From Amycolatopsis orientalis DSM 43388 (GTDB lineage: Bacteria; Actinomycetota; Actinomycetes; Mycobacteriales; Pseudonocardiaceae): DNA of 64,000 nucleotides. Below, in pieces: positions 17,843 to 26,371 of this stretch; within the stretch, counting starts at the first letter, position 1, and each line of letters begins with the position of its first letter. Under the pieces are notes generated by a model that saw only the letters and a list, made by a program, of their open reading frames with translations, did no database searches and was not told the DNA's origin. The translations under genes and the position numbers were made by a program. The stretch lies in contig NZ_ASXG01000157.1 in NCBI RefSeq assembly GCF_000411975.1, positions 24,723 through 88,722 of the forward strand. Direction: 5' to 3'.

Positions 17843-19209
17843 CGGGCCTCTCCTCGAACGGCCTGCTCGCGGGCGATCGCCGCGCGCAGGGTTTCCTGCC
17901 AATACCCGTGCTGCACCGGATAAAGTCCCTCGTCCTCGTTCTTCCGCCCGGCCGAGACGACCCCGTCGAGCCCGAGCGACGACGCGACCTCGTCCGGCCC
18001 GGTGAGCCAATGCCGCGCCCCGCGGCTCATGTCGTTCCACGGCGCGGCCGTCGCGCGGAAGGTGAGCTGGCAGGACCGGAACTCCTCCAGGTCGTCCGGC
18101 GTCGCCATGCCCGAGGCGTTGAAGAAGTCCTCGTACTGCCGGATCCGCCACGCCCGCGCCCGCGCGCTCTCGCCCTTCGGCGCGATGCAGTAGATGGTGA
18201 CCTCGGTCTTGTCCGGCGCGATCGGCCGGAAGTGCCGGATCTGCGTCGAGAACTGGTCCATCAGGTACACGTTGGGATACAGGCACAGATTCCGGGACCC
18301 GCGCACCATGAACTCGCCCTTGGCGGCGCCGTACTTCTCCTTCAGCTCCGCCATCCGCGGCCACAGCGGCCGGTCCTGCGGATTGCCCGCCCAGGTCCAC
18401 AGGCACAGGTGCCCGTGCGGGAACGACCAGTACCCGCCGCCGGACTTGCCCCACGAACCGGCGTCGAGCGTCTTCGTGTCGTTCGCCGATTCGCCGGTGT
18501 TGCGCCGGGCGGTGGTGGCCGCGTAATTCCAGTGCGTCGCGGTGACGTGGTAGCCGTCCGCGCCGTTCTCCGCCTGGACCTTCCAGTTGCCGTCGTAGGT
18601 GTACGTGGAGGCCCCGCGCAGCACTTCAAGTCCGTCCGGCGACTGGTCCACGAGCATGTCGATGACCTTCGTGGCGTCGCCGAGGTGCTCGGTCAGCGGA
18701 AGGACGTCCGGGTTGAGGCTGCCGAACAGGAACCCGCGGTAGGAGTCGAAGCGGGCGACCTTCGTCAGGTCGTGCGAGCCGCCGGTGTCGAACGACTCCG
18801 GGTAGCCCGCGCCGTCCGGGTCCTTGACCTTCAGCAGCTTGCCGTCGTTGCGGAAGGTCCAGCCGTGGAACGGGCAGGTCAGCGTGGGCCGGTTGTCGCG
18901 TTTGCGGCGGCAGATCATCGCGCCGCGGTGCGCGCAGGCGTTGATCAGGCAATGCAGCTCGCCACCCTTGTCGCGGGTGATCACCACCGGTTGGCGTCCG
19001 ATGGTCGTGGTGAAGTAGTCGCCGGGGTTCGGCAGCTGGCTCTCGTGCGCGAGGTAGATCCAGTTGCCCTCGAAGATGTGCTTCATCTCGAGTTCGAAGA
19101 TCTCCTCGTCGGTGAAGATCCGGCGGTTCGCGCGGTAGACGCCCGCCTCCGGGTCTTCCACCACCGCGTCCGCGACTACCGAAGCGGCGTGGTCCAGCGT
19201 GTCGGTCAT
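17839..19209 (-). CDS. benA: benzoate 1,2-dioxygenase large (alpha) subunit
   Basis: A 456-residue Rieske oxygenase alpha subunit. The Rieske motif CAH-x17-CPFH places 2Fe-2S ligands at Cys 92, His 94, Cys 112 and His 115. The mononuclear iron site is in ENGADGYHVTATH (near residue 220), with the bridging Asp. YVLPCS-type partners are encoded downstream. It dioxygenates benzoate to the 1,2-cis-diol carboxylate. Start ATG 19209 is chosen because ggaggagt precedes it; frames extending upstream have no ribosome site. The operon order is benA-benB-benCD-LuxR. Confidence 0.96.
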   Translation of the reverse strand: MTDTLDHAASVVADAVVEDPEAGVYRANRRIFTDEEIFELEMKHIFEGNWIYLAHESQLPNPGDYFTTTIGRQPVVITRDKGGELHCLINACAHRGAMICRRKRDNRPTLTCPFHGWTFRNDGKLLKVKDPDGAGYPESFDTGGSHDLTKVARFDSYRGFLFGSLNPDVLPLTEHLGDATKVIDMLVDQSPDGLEVLRGASTYTYDGNWKVQAENGADGYHVTATHWNYAATTARRNTGESANDTKTLDAGSWGKSGGGYWSFPHGHLCLWTWAGNPQDRPLWPRMAELKEKYGAAKGEFMVRGSRNLCLYPNVYLMDQFSTQIRHFRPIAPDKTEVTIYCIAPKGESARARAWRIRQYEDFFNASGMATPDDLEEFRSCQLTFRATAAPWNDMSRGARHWLTGPDEVASSLGLDGVVSAGRKNEDEGLYPVQHGYWQETLRAAIAREQAVRGEAR

Positions 19210-19328
19210 GACTCCTCCAACGGGCCTCTGATCTGCACTGATCGGCTCCCCACCAGGGCGTTTCCCGCACTGTGCCAGCCCGTGGCCCCGGCCACACCAG
19301 GGCAAGTCCCAGTCCTGACCCAGGGTGC

Positions 19329-19353
19329 GATTATTCGATGTCGTTTATCAATC
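19329..19353. promoter_or_regulatory. AT-rich imperfect dyad between divergent ben and cat operons
   Basis: GATTATTCGATGTCGTTTATCAATC-like sequence (GATT...AATC ends, T-N11-A spacing inside) is the only AT-rich patch in the 229-base divergent gap between benA (19209) and the LysR gene (19439). It is the best candidate for CatR/BenM-type LysR binding. The symmetry is weak, so this is a positional inference. Confidence 0.4.
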
Positions 19354-19438
19354 CCACGCAAACCGCTCCTTGTCTTCACTCAATGCCGGAACTTACGGTG
19401 AGCGAGACCACGCGAGGAGCCGGTGAGGAGGCAGCCCG

Positions 19439-20347
19439 ATGGAACTGCGCCACCTGCGGTACTTCGCCGCCGTCGCCGAGACCTGCCATTTCGGCCGCGC
19501 CGCCGAACGCCTGCACCTCGCCCAGCCCGCGCTTTCGCACGCGATCCGGCAGCTGGAGGACGAGCTGGGCGTCGCCCTGCTCAGCCGCACGACCCGGCAG
19601 GTGCAGGTCACCCCGGCCGGCCGGTTCTTCCTGGCCGAAGCGCAGCGGATCCTGGACGCGGTCGAGGCGGGTGCGCGCGGAGCCCGGCGCATCGCCGACG
19701 GACGGCGCGGGCTCGCCCGGATCGGCTTCACCGGCACCGCCGCGCTGTCGCACCTGCCGCAGGTCGCCCGCGCGCTGCAGCACCGGCTGCCCGAGGTCGA
19801 GCTCGAAGTGCACGCCGACCTGCTCACCGGCGAGCAGTGCGCGCAGCTGCGCGACGGCACGCTCGACATCGGCGTGCTGCGGCCGCCGGTCACCGGCGGC
19901 GACCTGGACGTGCACGTCATCGAGACCGAGCCGCTCGTGCTCGCCGTCCCGGCCGACCACCGGCTCGCGGTGGAACCGGTCGTGGCGATGAGCGACCTGC
20001 GCGCCGAAGCTTTCGTCACCTATCCGGCGAGCCATTCCGTCGTCAACGAAGCGGTCCTGCGCAGCTGCCGCGACGCCGGATTCACCCCGCAACGCGAGCA
20101 CGAAGCGGCCGGCACCGCGGTGCTGCTCGCGCTCGTCGCCGGCGGTCTCGGCGTCGGCGTCGTCCCCGCGTCCGCGCGGGCGCTGCCGCTGGCCGGGGTC
20201 GTGTTCCGCGACCTCGCCGGGGCGGCCACCGTCCAGCTCGCGCTCGCCTGGCACCGCGACCGGGCCTCGGCACTGGTCCCGGCCGTGCTCGACGCGCTCG
20301 GCGAGCTGTTCCCCGTCGAAGTGCCCGTGTCAGGGAGGACACGATGA
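19439..20347 (+). CDS. catR: LysR family regulator of the catechol genes (CatR-like)
   Basis: A 302-residue LysR regulator, helix-turn-helix MELRHLRYFAAVAETCHFGR with AAERLHLAQPALSHAIRQLE, then the effector domain. The sequence resembles CatR/BenM-type muconate-responsive activators. It is the first gene of catR-catB-catA-catC, its stop overlapping catB by ATGA, and diverges from benABCD. Co-transcription with its targets implies autoregulation, unlike the divergent catR-catBCA layout of Pseudomonas. The ATG has gaggaggc upstream. The symbol rests on context. Confidence 0.88.
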   Translation: MELRHLRYFAAVAETCHFGRAAERLHLAQPALSHAIRQLEDELGVALLSRTTRQVQVTPAGRFFLAEAQRILDAVEAGARGARRIADGRRGLARIGFTGTAALSHLPQVARALQHRLPEVELEVHADLLTGEQCAQLRDGTLDIGVLRPPVTGGDLDVHVIETEPLVLAVPADHRLAVEPVVAMSDLRAEAFVTYPASHSVVNEAVLRSCRDAGFTPQREHEAAGTAVLLALVAGGLGVGVVPASARALPLAGVVFRDLAGAATVQLALAWHRDRASALVPAVLDALGELFPVEVPVSGRTR

Positions 20348-21447
20348 AGATCACCCGGGTGGAGGCGATCCCGTTCGCCATCCCCTACCGCAAACCGCTG
20401 CGCTTCGCGTCCGGCGAAGTGCACACGGCCGAGCATGTGCTGGTCCGCGTGCACACCGACGACGGTGTGGTCGGTGTCGCCGAGGCACCGCCGCGGCCGT
20501 TCACCTACGGCGAGACGCAAGCCGGGATCGTGGCCGTGCTGGAGACCGTGTTCGCCCCGCAGGTCGTGGGCCTGAGCCTGCTCGAACGCGAAACCGTGCA
20601 CGCCCGGCTTTCCCGCACGGTCGGCAATCCGGCCGCGAAGTCCGCTTTGGACATGGCGATCTGGGACGCGCTGGGGCAAAGCCTCGACGTCTCGGTCACC
20701 GAACTGCTCGGCGGCTACACCGACCGCATGAAGGTCTCGCACATGCTCGGGTTCGACGAGCCCGCCGCGATGGTCGCCGAGGCGGAGCGGATTCGCGACA
20801 GCTACGGCATCACGACATTCAAGGTGAAAGTCGGCCGCCGTCCGGTTTCCCTGGACACCGCGGTGGTGCGCGCGCTGCGGGAGCGGTTCGGCGCCGAGGT
20901 CGACCTGTACGTGGACGGCAACCGCGGCTGGACGGCCGCGGAATCCGCCCGCGCGATGCGGGAAATGGCCGACCTCGACCTGCTGTTCGCCGAGGAGCTG
21001 TGCCCCGCCGACGACGTGTTCGGCCGCCGCTGGCTCGTGTCCCGATTGGACGTTCCGTTCATCGCCGACGAATCCGCGGTGACCCCGGCCGACGTGACCC
21101 GCGAGATCCTCGGCGGGTCGGCCACCGCGATCAGCATCAAGACCGCCCGCACCGGCTTCACGCGTTCGCAGCGCACGCACCATCTCGCGGAGGGGCTGGG
21201 GCTGGAAGTGGTGATGGGCAACCAGATCGACGGCCAGCTCGGTTCACTGTGCACTGTCGCGTTTGGATCCGCGTACGAGCTGACGTCGCGCCGCCCCGGC
21301 GAACTGTCCAACTTCCTCGACATGACCGACGACCTGCTCGCCGAACCGCTGCGCATCGCGGACGGCGAACTGGTCATCCGCCCCGGCGCCGGCCTCGGCG
21401 CCGAACTCGACCCCGGCAAGCTCCGGCACTACCGGCAAGACCGCTGA
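20344..21447 (+). CDS. catB: muconate cycloisomerase
   Basis: A 367-residue enolase-superfamily enzyme converting cis,cis-muconate to muconolactone. The KVKVGR motif holds the catalytic KxK lysines; metal ligands are in YVDGNRGW (Asp), FAEELCP (Glu) and FIADESAVTP (Asp), and SIKTARTGF carries the opposite-face Lys. The ATG overlaps the stop of the LysR gene. It is followed by catA after 32 bases. Confidence 0.95.
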   Translation: MKITRVEAIPFAIPYRKPLRFASGEVHTAEHVLVRVHTDDGVVGVAEAPPRPFTYGETQAGIVAVLETVFAPQVVGLSLLERETVHARLSRTVGNPAAKSALDMAIWDALGQSLDVSVTELLGGYTDRMKVSHMLGFDEPAAMVAEAERIRDSYGITTFKVKVGRRPVSLDTAVVRALRERFGAEVDLYVDGNRGWTAAESARAMREMADLDLLFAEELCPADDVFGRRWLVSRLDVPFIADESAVTPADVTREILGGSATAISIKTARTGFTRSQRTHHLAEGLGLEVVMGNQIDGQLGSLCTVAFGSAYELTSRRPGELSNFLDMTDDLLAEPLRIADGELVIRPGAGLGAELDPGKLRHYRQDR

Positions 21448-21479
21448 GCCGGAAACCCCCGATGGATCAAGGAGGATTC

Positions 21480-22325
21480 ATGACTGCCACGCATTCCCCC
21501 ACCGCCGCCGCGTCCGGAGCCAACGCCACCGAACGGTTCAAGAGCGACAAGCTCGCCGGCGTCGCGGGCACCCCGAAGGAACGGGTCAGCCTGCTCGCCC
21601 GCGAGGTGCTGGAGGCCGTGCACGCGACGATCCGCAAGCACAAGGTGACCTACGACGAGTACAACGCGCTCAAGTCGTGGCTGATCAGCGTCGGCGAGGA
21701 CGGCGAATGGCCGCTGTTCCTCGACGTCTGGGTCGAGCACGTCGTCGAAGAAGTCGCCACCGAGCACCGCAAGGGCAACAAGGGCACCATCGAGGGCCCC
21801 TACTACGTTCCGGACGCCCCCGAGCAAGGCGCGCGCGGCTCGGTCCCGACGCGGGAGAACGAGCCGGGCACCGCGCTGACCTGGACCGGGCAGGTCACGT
21901 CGACTACCGGCGAAGCACTGGGCGGCGCGAAGGTCGAACTGTGGCACGCGGACGCCGACGGGCTGTACTCGCAGTTCGCGCCGGGCATCCCGGAGTGGAA
22001 CCTGCGCGGCACCTTCACCACCGACGAGGAAGGCCGCTTCGAAATCCGCACCGTGCGCCCCGCGCCGTACCAGATCCCGACCGACGGCGCCTGCGGCAAA
22101 CTCATCGCGGCGGCGGGCTGGCACGCCTGGCGTCCGGCGCACCTGCACGTCAAGGTGTCCGCACCGGGGCACGAACTGCTCACCGCGCAGCTGTACTTCC
22201 CCGGCGACGAGCACAACGACGACGACATCGCGTCCGCGGTGAAGCCGGAACTGCTGCTCGACCCCAAGCCCGCGGAAAACGGCGAGACCGTCGAATACAG
22301 CTTCGTCCTCGACCCGGCCCTCTGA
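21480..22325 (+). CDS. catA: catechol 1,2-dioxygenase (intradiol)
   Basis: A 281-residue intradiol dioxygenase cleaving catechol to cis,cis-muconate. An N-terminal helical domain (about 20-110) precedes the beta-sandwich catalytic domain. The Fe(III) ligands are the Tyr of EGPYYVPDA, the Tyr of PAPYQIP, and the two His of WRPAHLHVKV. ATG 21480 has a strong aaggagga site. It lies between catB and catC. Confidence 0.96.
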   Translation: MTATHSPTAAASGANATERFKSDKLAGVAGTPKERVSLLAREVLEAVHATIRKHKVTYDEYNALKSWLISVGEDGEWPLFLDVWVEHVVEEVATEHRKGNKGTIEGPYYVPDAPEQGARGSVPTRENEPGTALTWTGQVTSTTGEALGGAKVELWHADADGLYSQFAPGIPEWNLRGTFTTDEEGRFEIRTVRPAPYQIPTDGACGKLIAAAGWHAWRPAHLHVKVSAPGHELLTAQLYFPGDEHNDDDIASAVKPELLLDPKPAENGETVEYSFVLDPAL

Positions 22326-22340
22326 TTCGGCAGGAGATTC

Positions 22341-22619
22341 ATGCTTTACCACGTGCGGATGGACGTCCGCCTTCCCCCGGACCTGGACCCGGCGGTCCGC
22401 GACGCCCTCATCGCGCGCGAGAAGGAGTACAGCCAGCAACTGCAGCGCAGCGGGAAATGGCCGCACATCTGGCGAATCGCGGGCGAGTACGCGAACTACT
22501 CGGTGCTGGACGTAGCCGACCACGACGAGCTGCACCAGATCCTGTCGAACCTGCCGCTGTTCCCGTACATGGACATCCAGGTGACCGCACTGGCGCGGCA
22601 TCCGTCCAAAGTGGACTGA
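22341..22619 (+). CDS. catC: muconolactone delta-isomerase
   Basis: A 92-residue muconolactone isomerase, the usual family length, recognised by MLYHVRMDVRLPPDL, the KEYSQQLQRSGKW stretch and LPLFPYMDIQVTALARHPS. It forms a decamer and makes beta-ketoadipate enol-lactone. It is the last gene of the cat operon and is followed by a strong terminator; the later genes of the beta-ketoadipate pathway (catD/pcaIJ) are not in this window. Confidence 0.95.
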   Translation: MLYHVRMDVRLPPDLDPAVRDALIAREKEYSQQLQRSGKWPHIWRIAGEYANYSVLDVADHDELHQILSNLPLFPYMDIQVTALARHPSKVD

Positions 22620-22626
22620 CCGGGTG

Positions 22627-22677
22627 CCGCGAGGGGAACCCTGAGGGAATCTGATTCCCGCAGGGTTCCCCTCGCGG
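22627..22677. terminator. long bidirectional hairpin after catC
   Basis: A 17-bp perfect stem (CCGCGAGGGGAACCCTG and its complement) is capped by a second stem, GGGAAT-ctg-ATTCCC, separated by one mismatch. It lies between the convergent catC and enoyl-CoA hydratase genes and can stop both. The stem shares CGCGAGGGGA with the terminator at 11206-11243. Confidence 0.85.
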
Positions 22678-22695
22678 ATGTTCCCGAAGCGGCAG

Positions 22696-23490
22696 CTACT
22701 CGGCTTGCCAGACCGGCGCGCGCTTCTCGACGAACGCCTGCGTCCCCTCTCGGACGTCCTCGCTCGTCATCACCCCGGCGGCGTTTTCGCGGGTGTTGTC
22801 CCAATCGCCGTCCTCCGCCGGAATCGCACCGTCCACAATGCTCAGTGCGACGCGTTTGCTGGCCTGCACCGCCAGCGGCGCGTTCGCGGCGATCTTTTCC
22901 GCCAGCGCCAGCGCCTCGGTCAGCACGTCGGCGTCCGGGACGACGTGGTTCACCAGTCCCAGCGTCGCCGCGCGGGCGGCGTCCAGGGGTTCGCCGGTGA
23001 ACATCATCTCCATCGCGATCTTCCGCGGGATCTGCCGCGGCAGCCGGAACACGCCGCCCGCCGCCGCGAAGAGGCCGCGTTTCACCTCGGGCAGCCCGAA
23101 TTTCGCCGATTCGGCCGCCACGACGAGGTCGCTGGCCAGCGCGAGTTCGGTGCCGCCGCCGAGGGCGAAGCCGTTGACCGCGGCGATCGTCGGCTTCGAA
23201 ATCGGATGCCGCACGTATCCGGCGAAGCCCCATTCCTCGTGGCCCGGCGCGGCGAGCGATTCGCCCCGCGACACGGCCTTCAAGTCGGCGCCGGCGCAGA
23301 ACGCCCGCTCCCCCGCGCCGGTCAGCACGACGACACGCGTCTCCGGGTCCTGCTCGGCCCGTTCCAGCGCGGTGCCGACGAGTTCGCTCAGCTCGGCGTT
23401 GACCGCGTTCATCGCGTGCGGCCGGTTGAGCGTGATCACCAGGACGTGTCCGCGCTGTTCGACGAGCGCGGCCGGGGCGTCAGCGGGCAT
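22696..23490 (-). CDS. enoyl-CoA hydratase/isomerase family protein
   Basis: A 264-residue crotonase-fold enzyme. ITLNRPHAMNAVN and AFCAGADLKAV supply the CoA-adenine and first oxyanion-hole segments; AAVNGFALGGGTELALASDL supplies the second oxyanion Gly and one catalytic acid region. It is the last gene of thiolase-DUF35-hydratase; its ATG overlaps the DUF35 stop by 11 bases. It should hydrate a 2-enoyl-CoA before the retro-aldol or thiolytic step performed by the upstream gene products. Confidence 0.92.
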   Translation of the reverse strand: MPADAPAALVEQRGHVLVITLNRPHAMNAVNAELSELVGTALERAEQDPETRVVVLTGAGERAFCAGADLKAVSRGESLAAPGHEEWGFAGYVRHPISKPTIAAVNGFALGGGTELALASDLVVAAESAKFGLPEVKRGLFAAAGGVFRLPRQIPRKIAMEMMFTGEPLDAARAATLGLVNHVVPDADVLTEALALAEKIAANAPLAVQASKRVALSIVDGAIPAEDGDWDNTRENAAGVMTSEDVREGTQAFVEKRAPVWQAE

Positions 23491-23893
23491 TGCCGTCCTC
23501 CTCCGCCGGCGCGAAGACCGGCACGTTTTCGTGGTCGGGATCGGGGCCGGAGGGCACGAAGACCGCCCGCACCGGCAGCTGCCAGAGGTCCGCGTCCGGG
23601 TCGGCGTCGAGCCGGCACCACCACCACGGTCCCTCGGTCAGCTCCACGATGCCGACGACCACGCGCTCCGGTTCGCCGCCGTCGCGCGCCCGTTTGTGCA
23701 CCACCGACCACGACACCACCGTGCCGGTTCCCGCGGCGGCCGTCCACTCGAGGTCGTCGTCGGGGTCCGGGACCGTGCGCGGGTCCAGGTATTCGCCGGT
23801 GCCGCGCCGGCGCAACAGGCGGAACTCGCCGACCGCGGTGCCGTCGAAGAACGCCGCGGACTCTTCGTCGCGCGCGACTGGGTTGATACGCAT
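23480..23893 (-). CDS. DUF35 OB-fold protein, partner of the adjacent thiolase
   Basis: A 137-residue OB-fold protein of the DUF35 class (about residues 50-125: GTGTVVSWSVVHKRARDG, VVVGIVELTEGPWWWCRL). The usual CxxC zinc-ribbon of many DUF35 proteins is absent at the N-terminus. In actinobacteria DUF35 modules bind Ltp-type thiolases, as with Ltp2 and ChsH2, and stabilise them. It begins 14 bases after the thiolase stop, consistent with a complex. Confidence 0.82.
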   Translation of the reverse strand: MRINPVARDEESAAFFDGTAVGEFRLLRRRGTGEYLDPRTVPDPDDDLEWTAAAGTGTVVSWSVVHKRARDGGEPERVVVGIVELTEGPWWWCRLDADPDADLWQLPVRAVFVPSGPDPDHENVPVFAPAEEDGNAR

Positions 23894-23907
23894 GATCTTC
23901 CCTCCGC

Positions 23908-25089
23908 TCACGCCGCGCCGAGCACGAGCGTGCTGTGGTGGTCCAGAATTCCGCCGTTGCCGGAAACCAGCACGGTGTCGTGCTTCGGCACCTGGCGTTC
24001 GCCGCCCTGTCCGCGAGCCTGGACGATCGCCTCGGACAGCGGCGTCATGCCCCACAGGTAGTACGACGACAGCTGGCCGCCGCCGGTGTTGACCGCGAGC
24101 TTGCCGTCCGGGCCGAGCATGCCCGGCGTCGCGACGAACTCGCCGCCTTCGCCCTTGCCGCAGAACCCGTAGTCCTCCAGGGTGAGCAGCGCGGTGAAGG
24201 TGTAGCAGTCGTAGATCTCGGCGACGTCGATGTCCTCGATGGTCACTCCGGCCATCTCCATCGCCGCCGGACCGGACCGCGCCGCGCCGCTCACGAGACC
24301 GAAATTGTCGTTGCGGCGGAAGGAATTGCCCGGGTGCGCCTGTCCCCAGCCGAGCACCTGCACCGCGGGCTGGGCCAAGGACGCCGCGCGTTCCGCGGAA
24401 GTCACGATCACCGCCGCGCCGCCGTTGGAGACCAGGCAGCAGTCCAGCAGGTGGAACGGTTCCGCGATGAACCGCGACGCCTGATGATCGGCCAGGGTGA
24501 TCGGGTCCCGCAGCTGGGCCAGCGGGTTCTTCGCCGCCCACGCACGCTGCGCGACCGCGATCGCGCCGAGTTGCTCGCTCGTGGTGCCGTAAGTCTTCAT
24601 GTGCCGTCGCGCGGCGAGCGCGTAGAACGTGTTCGGCCCGGCGAACCCGCTGGCGCCCAGCAGACTCCCCCAGCCGGTCGGGGTGGTGCGCCGGCCGCCG
24701 TAGGCCGCGCCGGTCGCCTTGCCCCGCTGCAGCGGCGCGTCGGCGAACACGCAGGCCACGGTGTCGGCCATGCCCGCTTCGACGGCCATCGCGGCGTACT
24801 GCACCATCGCGCCCGCCGTCGAGCCGAATGCCTGCATCTGGGTGAACAGGCGCAGGTCCCGCAGTCCCAAGTCGACTTGCAGACTCAGGTCGACCCCGGG
24901 CGTCGTGCCGGCGGACACCAGCAGCCCGTCGATGTCCGACAGCCCGATCCCGGCGTCCGCGGCCGCCCGCCGGACGGCCTGCGCGGCGAACTGCCGCGCG
25001 CTCGGACCGTAGACTTTTCCCAGCTCAGTGAGCCCGAGACCGGCGATCGCCGCCCTCCGCCGCGCCGGGGTCTCCCGCCTGCTCGTCAT
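23908..25089 (-). CDS. thiolase-fold lipid-transfer protein (Ltp2-like, probable acyl-CoA lyase)
   Basis: A 393-residue thiolase-superfamily protein. The segment where thiolases carry the nucleophilic Cys reads MQAFGSTAGAMVQYAAMAV, without Cys, as in Ltp2-type aldolases. Tyr residues in EIYDCYTF and SSYYLWGM match the region of the catalytic Tyr pair proposed for Ltp2. It therefore probably cleaves a 3-hydroxyacyl-CoA side chain by retro-aldol chemistry with the DUF35 partner. ATG 25089 is chosen because SRRETPARRRAAIAGLG is the normal N-terminus. First gene of its operon, divergent from the acyl-CoA dehydrogenases. Confidence 0.85.
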   Translation of the reverse strand: MTSRRETPARRRAAIAGLGLTELGKVYGPSARQFAAQAVRRAAADAGIGLSDIDGLLVSAGTTPGVDLSLQVDLGLRDLRLFTQMQAFGSTAGAMVQYAAMAVEAGMADTVACVFADAPLQRGKATGAAYGGRRTTPTGWGSLLGASGFAGPNTFYALAARRHMKTYGTTSEQLGAIAVAQRAWAAKNPLAQLRDPITLADHQASRFIAEPFHLLDCCLVSNGGAAVIVTSAERAASLAQPAVQVLGWGQAHPGNSFRRNDNFGLVSGAARSGPAAMEMAGVTIEDIDVAEIYDCYTFTALLTLEDYGFCGKGEGGEFVATPGMLGPDGKLAVNTGGGQLSSYYLWGMTPLSEAIVQARGQGGERQVPKHDTVLVSGNGGILDHHSTLVLGAA

Positions 25090-25165
25090 CCTCGCACTCC
25101 GTTCCCGACCGATGGTCGCACCTCCACGTTCGCATCCCGCTGACGCGGCGTAAACGACCGGTCGG

Positions 25166-25229
25166 GACACCGGCAGATGAGCGACCGCGACACGTGCGCC
25201 CATGTCGCTCCGGGAAACCTGCCGGTGTC
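25166..25229. promoter_or_regulatory. large nested dyad between divergent acyl-CoA operons
   Basis: Outer arms GACACCGGCAG (25166-25176) and CTGCCGGTGTC (25219-25229) are perfectly complementary; inner arms GCGACA (25187-25192) and TGTCGC (25203-25208) share the same centre at 25197.5. A separate 10-bp palindrome CGACCGGTCG lies at 25155-25164. The position, between thiolase start 25089 and dehydrogenase start 25308, suits a common regulator. None is encoded next to it. Confidence 0.5.
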
Positions 25230-25307
25230 GGAATCCGTGATGTACACCGCCGTTTTCCGGACCCAGCATGGGAATCGAGACCCGACGACGGGAAAGGCGG
25301 TCCGGCG

Positions 25308-26369
25308 ATGGCGATCAGCGCCGCGGAAACCGAACAGCTGCGGGAGGCGGTGCGCGACCTGCTCGCGGACCGCTGCACCGAATCAGACGTACGCCGCGTA
25401 ATGGCGACAGAGTCCGGTTATGACCCGCACCTGTGGAAACAACTGGCCGAACTCGGACTCCCCGGCCTGCTGATCGCGACGGAATACGGCGGGGTGGGCC
25501 TGGGCGCGGAAGAACTCGAAGCCGTCGCGGAGGAAATCGGAGCGGCGCTGCTGCCGTCGCCCTTCCTGTCCAGCGCCGTGCTGACTTCGACCCTCATTGA
25601 CGCCGCCGGGTCCGAAGAGGACAAACGCCGTCTGCTGCCCGCGCTCGCCGACGGTTCCTCGATCGGCACCGTCGCCATCAGCGGCACCTGGACCCCCGAA
25701 AGCATTGCGGTACAAGCAAACGGAACCCTGACCGGAACCACGCCCTACGTGACCTTCGGCCAGCTTGCCGACGTCATTCTCGTCGTAGCTCGCACTGGCG
25801 ACGACATCGGCATCTTCGAAGTCGCACCTGACGCGCCAGGCTTCACTCGCACCGCACTGTCGGTATTCGACCCCACCGTGCGGCTGTCCCAATTCACCTT
25901 CGCTGACACCCCAGCACGACAACTCGGCACCGCGGGCCGGGAAGCCGTGCAGAAAGCCTTGGACCTCAGCGTAATCGCGCTGGCCGGAGAACAAGCCGGC
26001 GGCGCTCGCAAGATCTTTGACACGACCGTCGAATATCTCAAGACCCGCGTGCAGTTCGGCCGCGCGATCGGCAGTTTCCAGGCGATGAAGCACCTCGCCG
26101 CGGACCGTCTCCTCGAGGTCGAATCGGCGACCTCCGCCGCCCGGCACGCCGCGGCCGACGGCAGCCCGGGCGCGATCGCCCTCGCCGGATTCGCCTGCGC
26201 GGAAGCGTACGAAACCGTTGCCCTGTCCGCGATCCAGATGCACGGCGGGATCGGCTTCACCTGGGAACACCCGGCGCACCTGTACCTGCGCCGCGCCCGC
26301 TCCGGCGCGCAGCTGTTCGGCGGCTCGCGGCTGCACCGGGAGCGCTACCTCGTCTCGAAGGGGGCCTGA
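25308..26369 (+). CDS. acyl-CoA dehydrogenase, shorter subunit
   Basis: A 353-residue acyl-CoA dehydrogenase. N-terminal helical domain (LREAVRDLLADRC), a middle beta domain that is shorter than usual, and C-terminal helices with KTRVQFGRAIGSFQAMKH (FAD-binding Arg/Gln) and QMHGGIGFTWEHPAHLYLRR. Its short length and pairing with a full-length neighbour 2 bases away recall the alpha2beta2 steroid side-chain dehydrogenases of mycobacteria (for example ChsE1-ChsE2). ATG 25308 is taken because ggaaaggcgg precedes it. Confidence 0.9.
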   Translation: MAISAAETEQLREAVRDLLADRCTESDVRRVMATESGYDPHLWKQLAELGLPGLLIATEYGGVGLGAEELEAVAEEIGAALLPSPFLSSAVLTSTLIDAAGSEEDKRRLLPALADGSSIGTVAISGTWTPESIAVQANGTLTGTTPYVTFGQLADVILVVARTGDDIGIFEVAPDAPGFTRTALSVFDPTVRLSQFTFADTPARQLGTAGREAVQKALDLSVIALAGEQAGGARKIFDTTVEYLKTRVQFGRAIGSFQAMKHLAADRLLEVESATSAARHAAADGSPGAIALAGFACAEAYETVALSAIQMHGGIGFTWEHPAHLYLRRARSGAQLFGGSRLHRERYLVSKGA

Positions 26370-26371
26370 CC

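Noticed and set aside
12150..19401. Very long plus-strand frames (1221, 982 and 497 codons) antisense to the LuxR and ben genes
   Set aside because: Their composition is Arg/Gln/Pro-rich with no motif, whereas the minus strand encodes complete known enzymes over the same bases.
21000..21479. N-terminal extension of catechol 1,2-dioxygenase into catB
   Set aside because: The frame is open but is a shadow of catB; ATG 21480 with aaggagga is the clear start.
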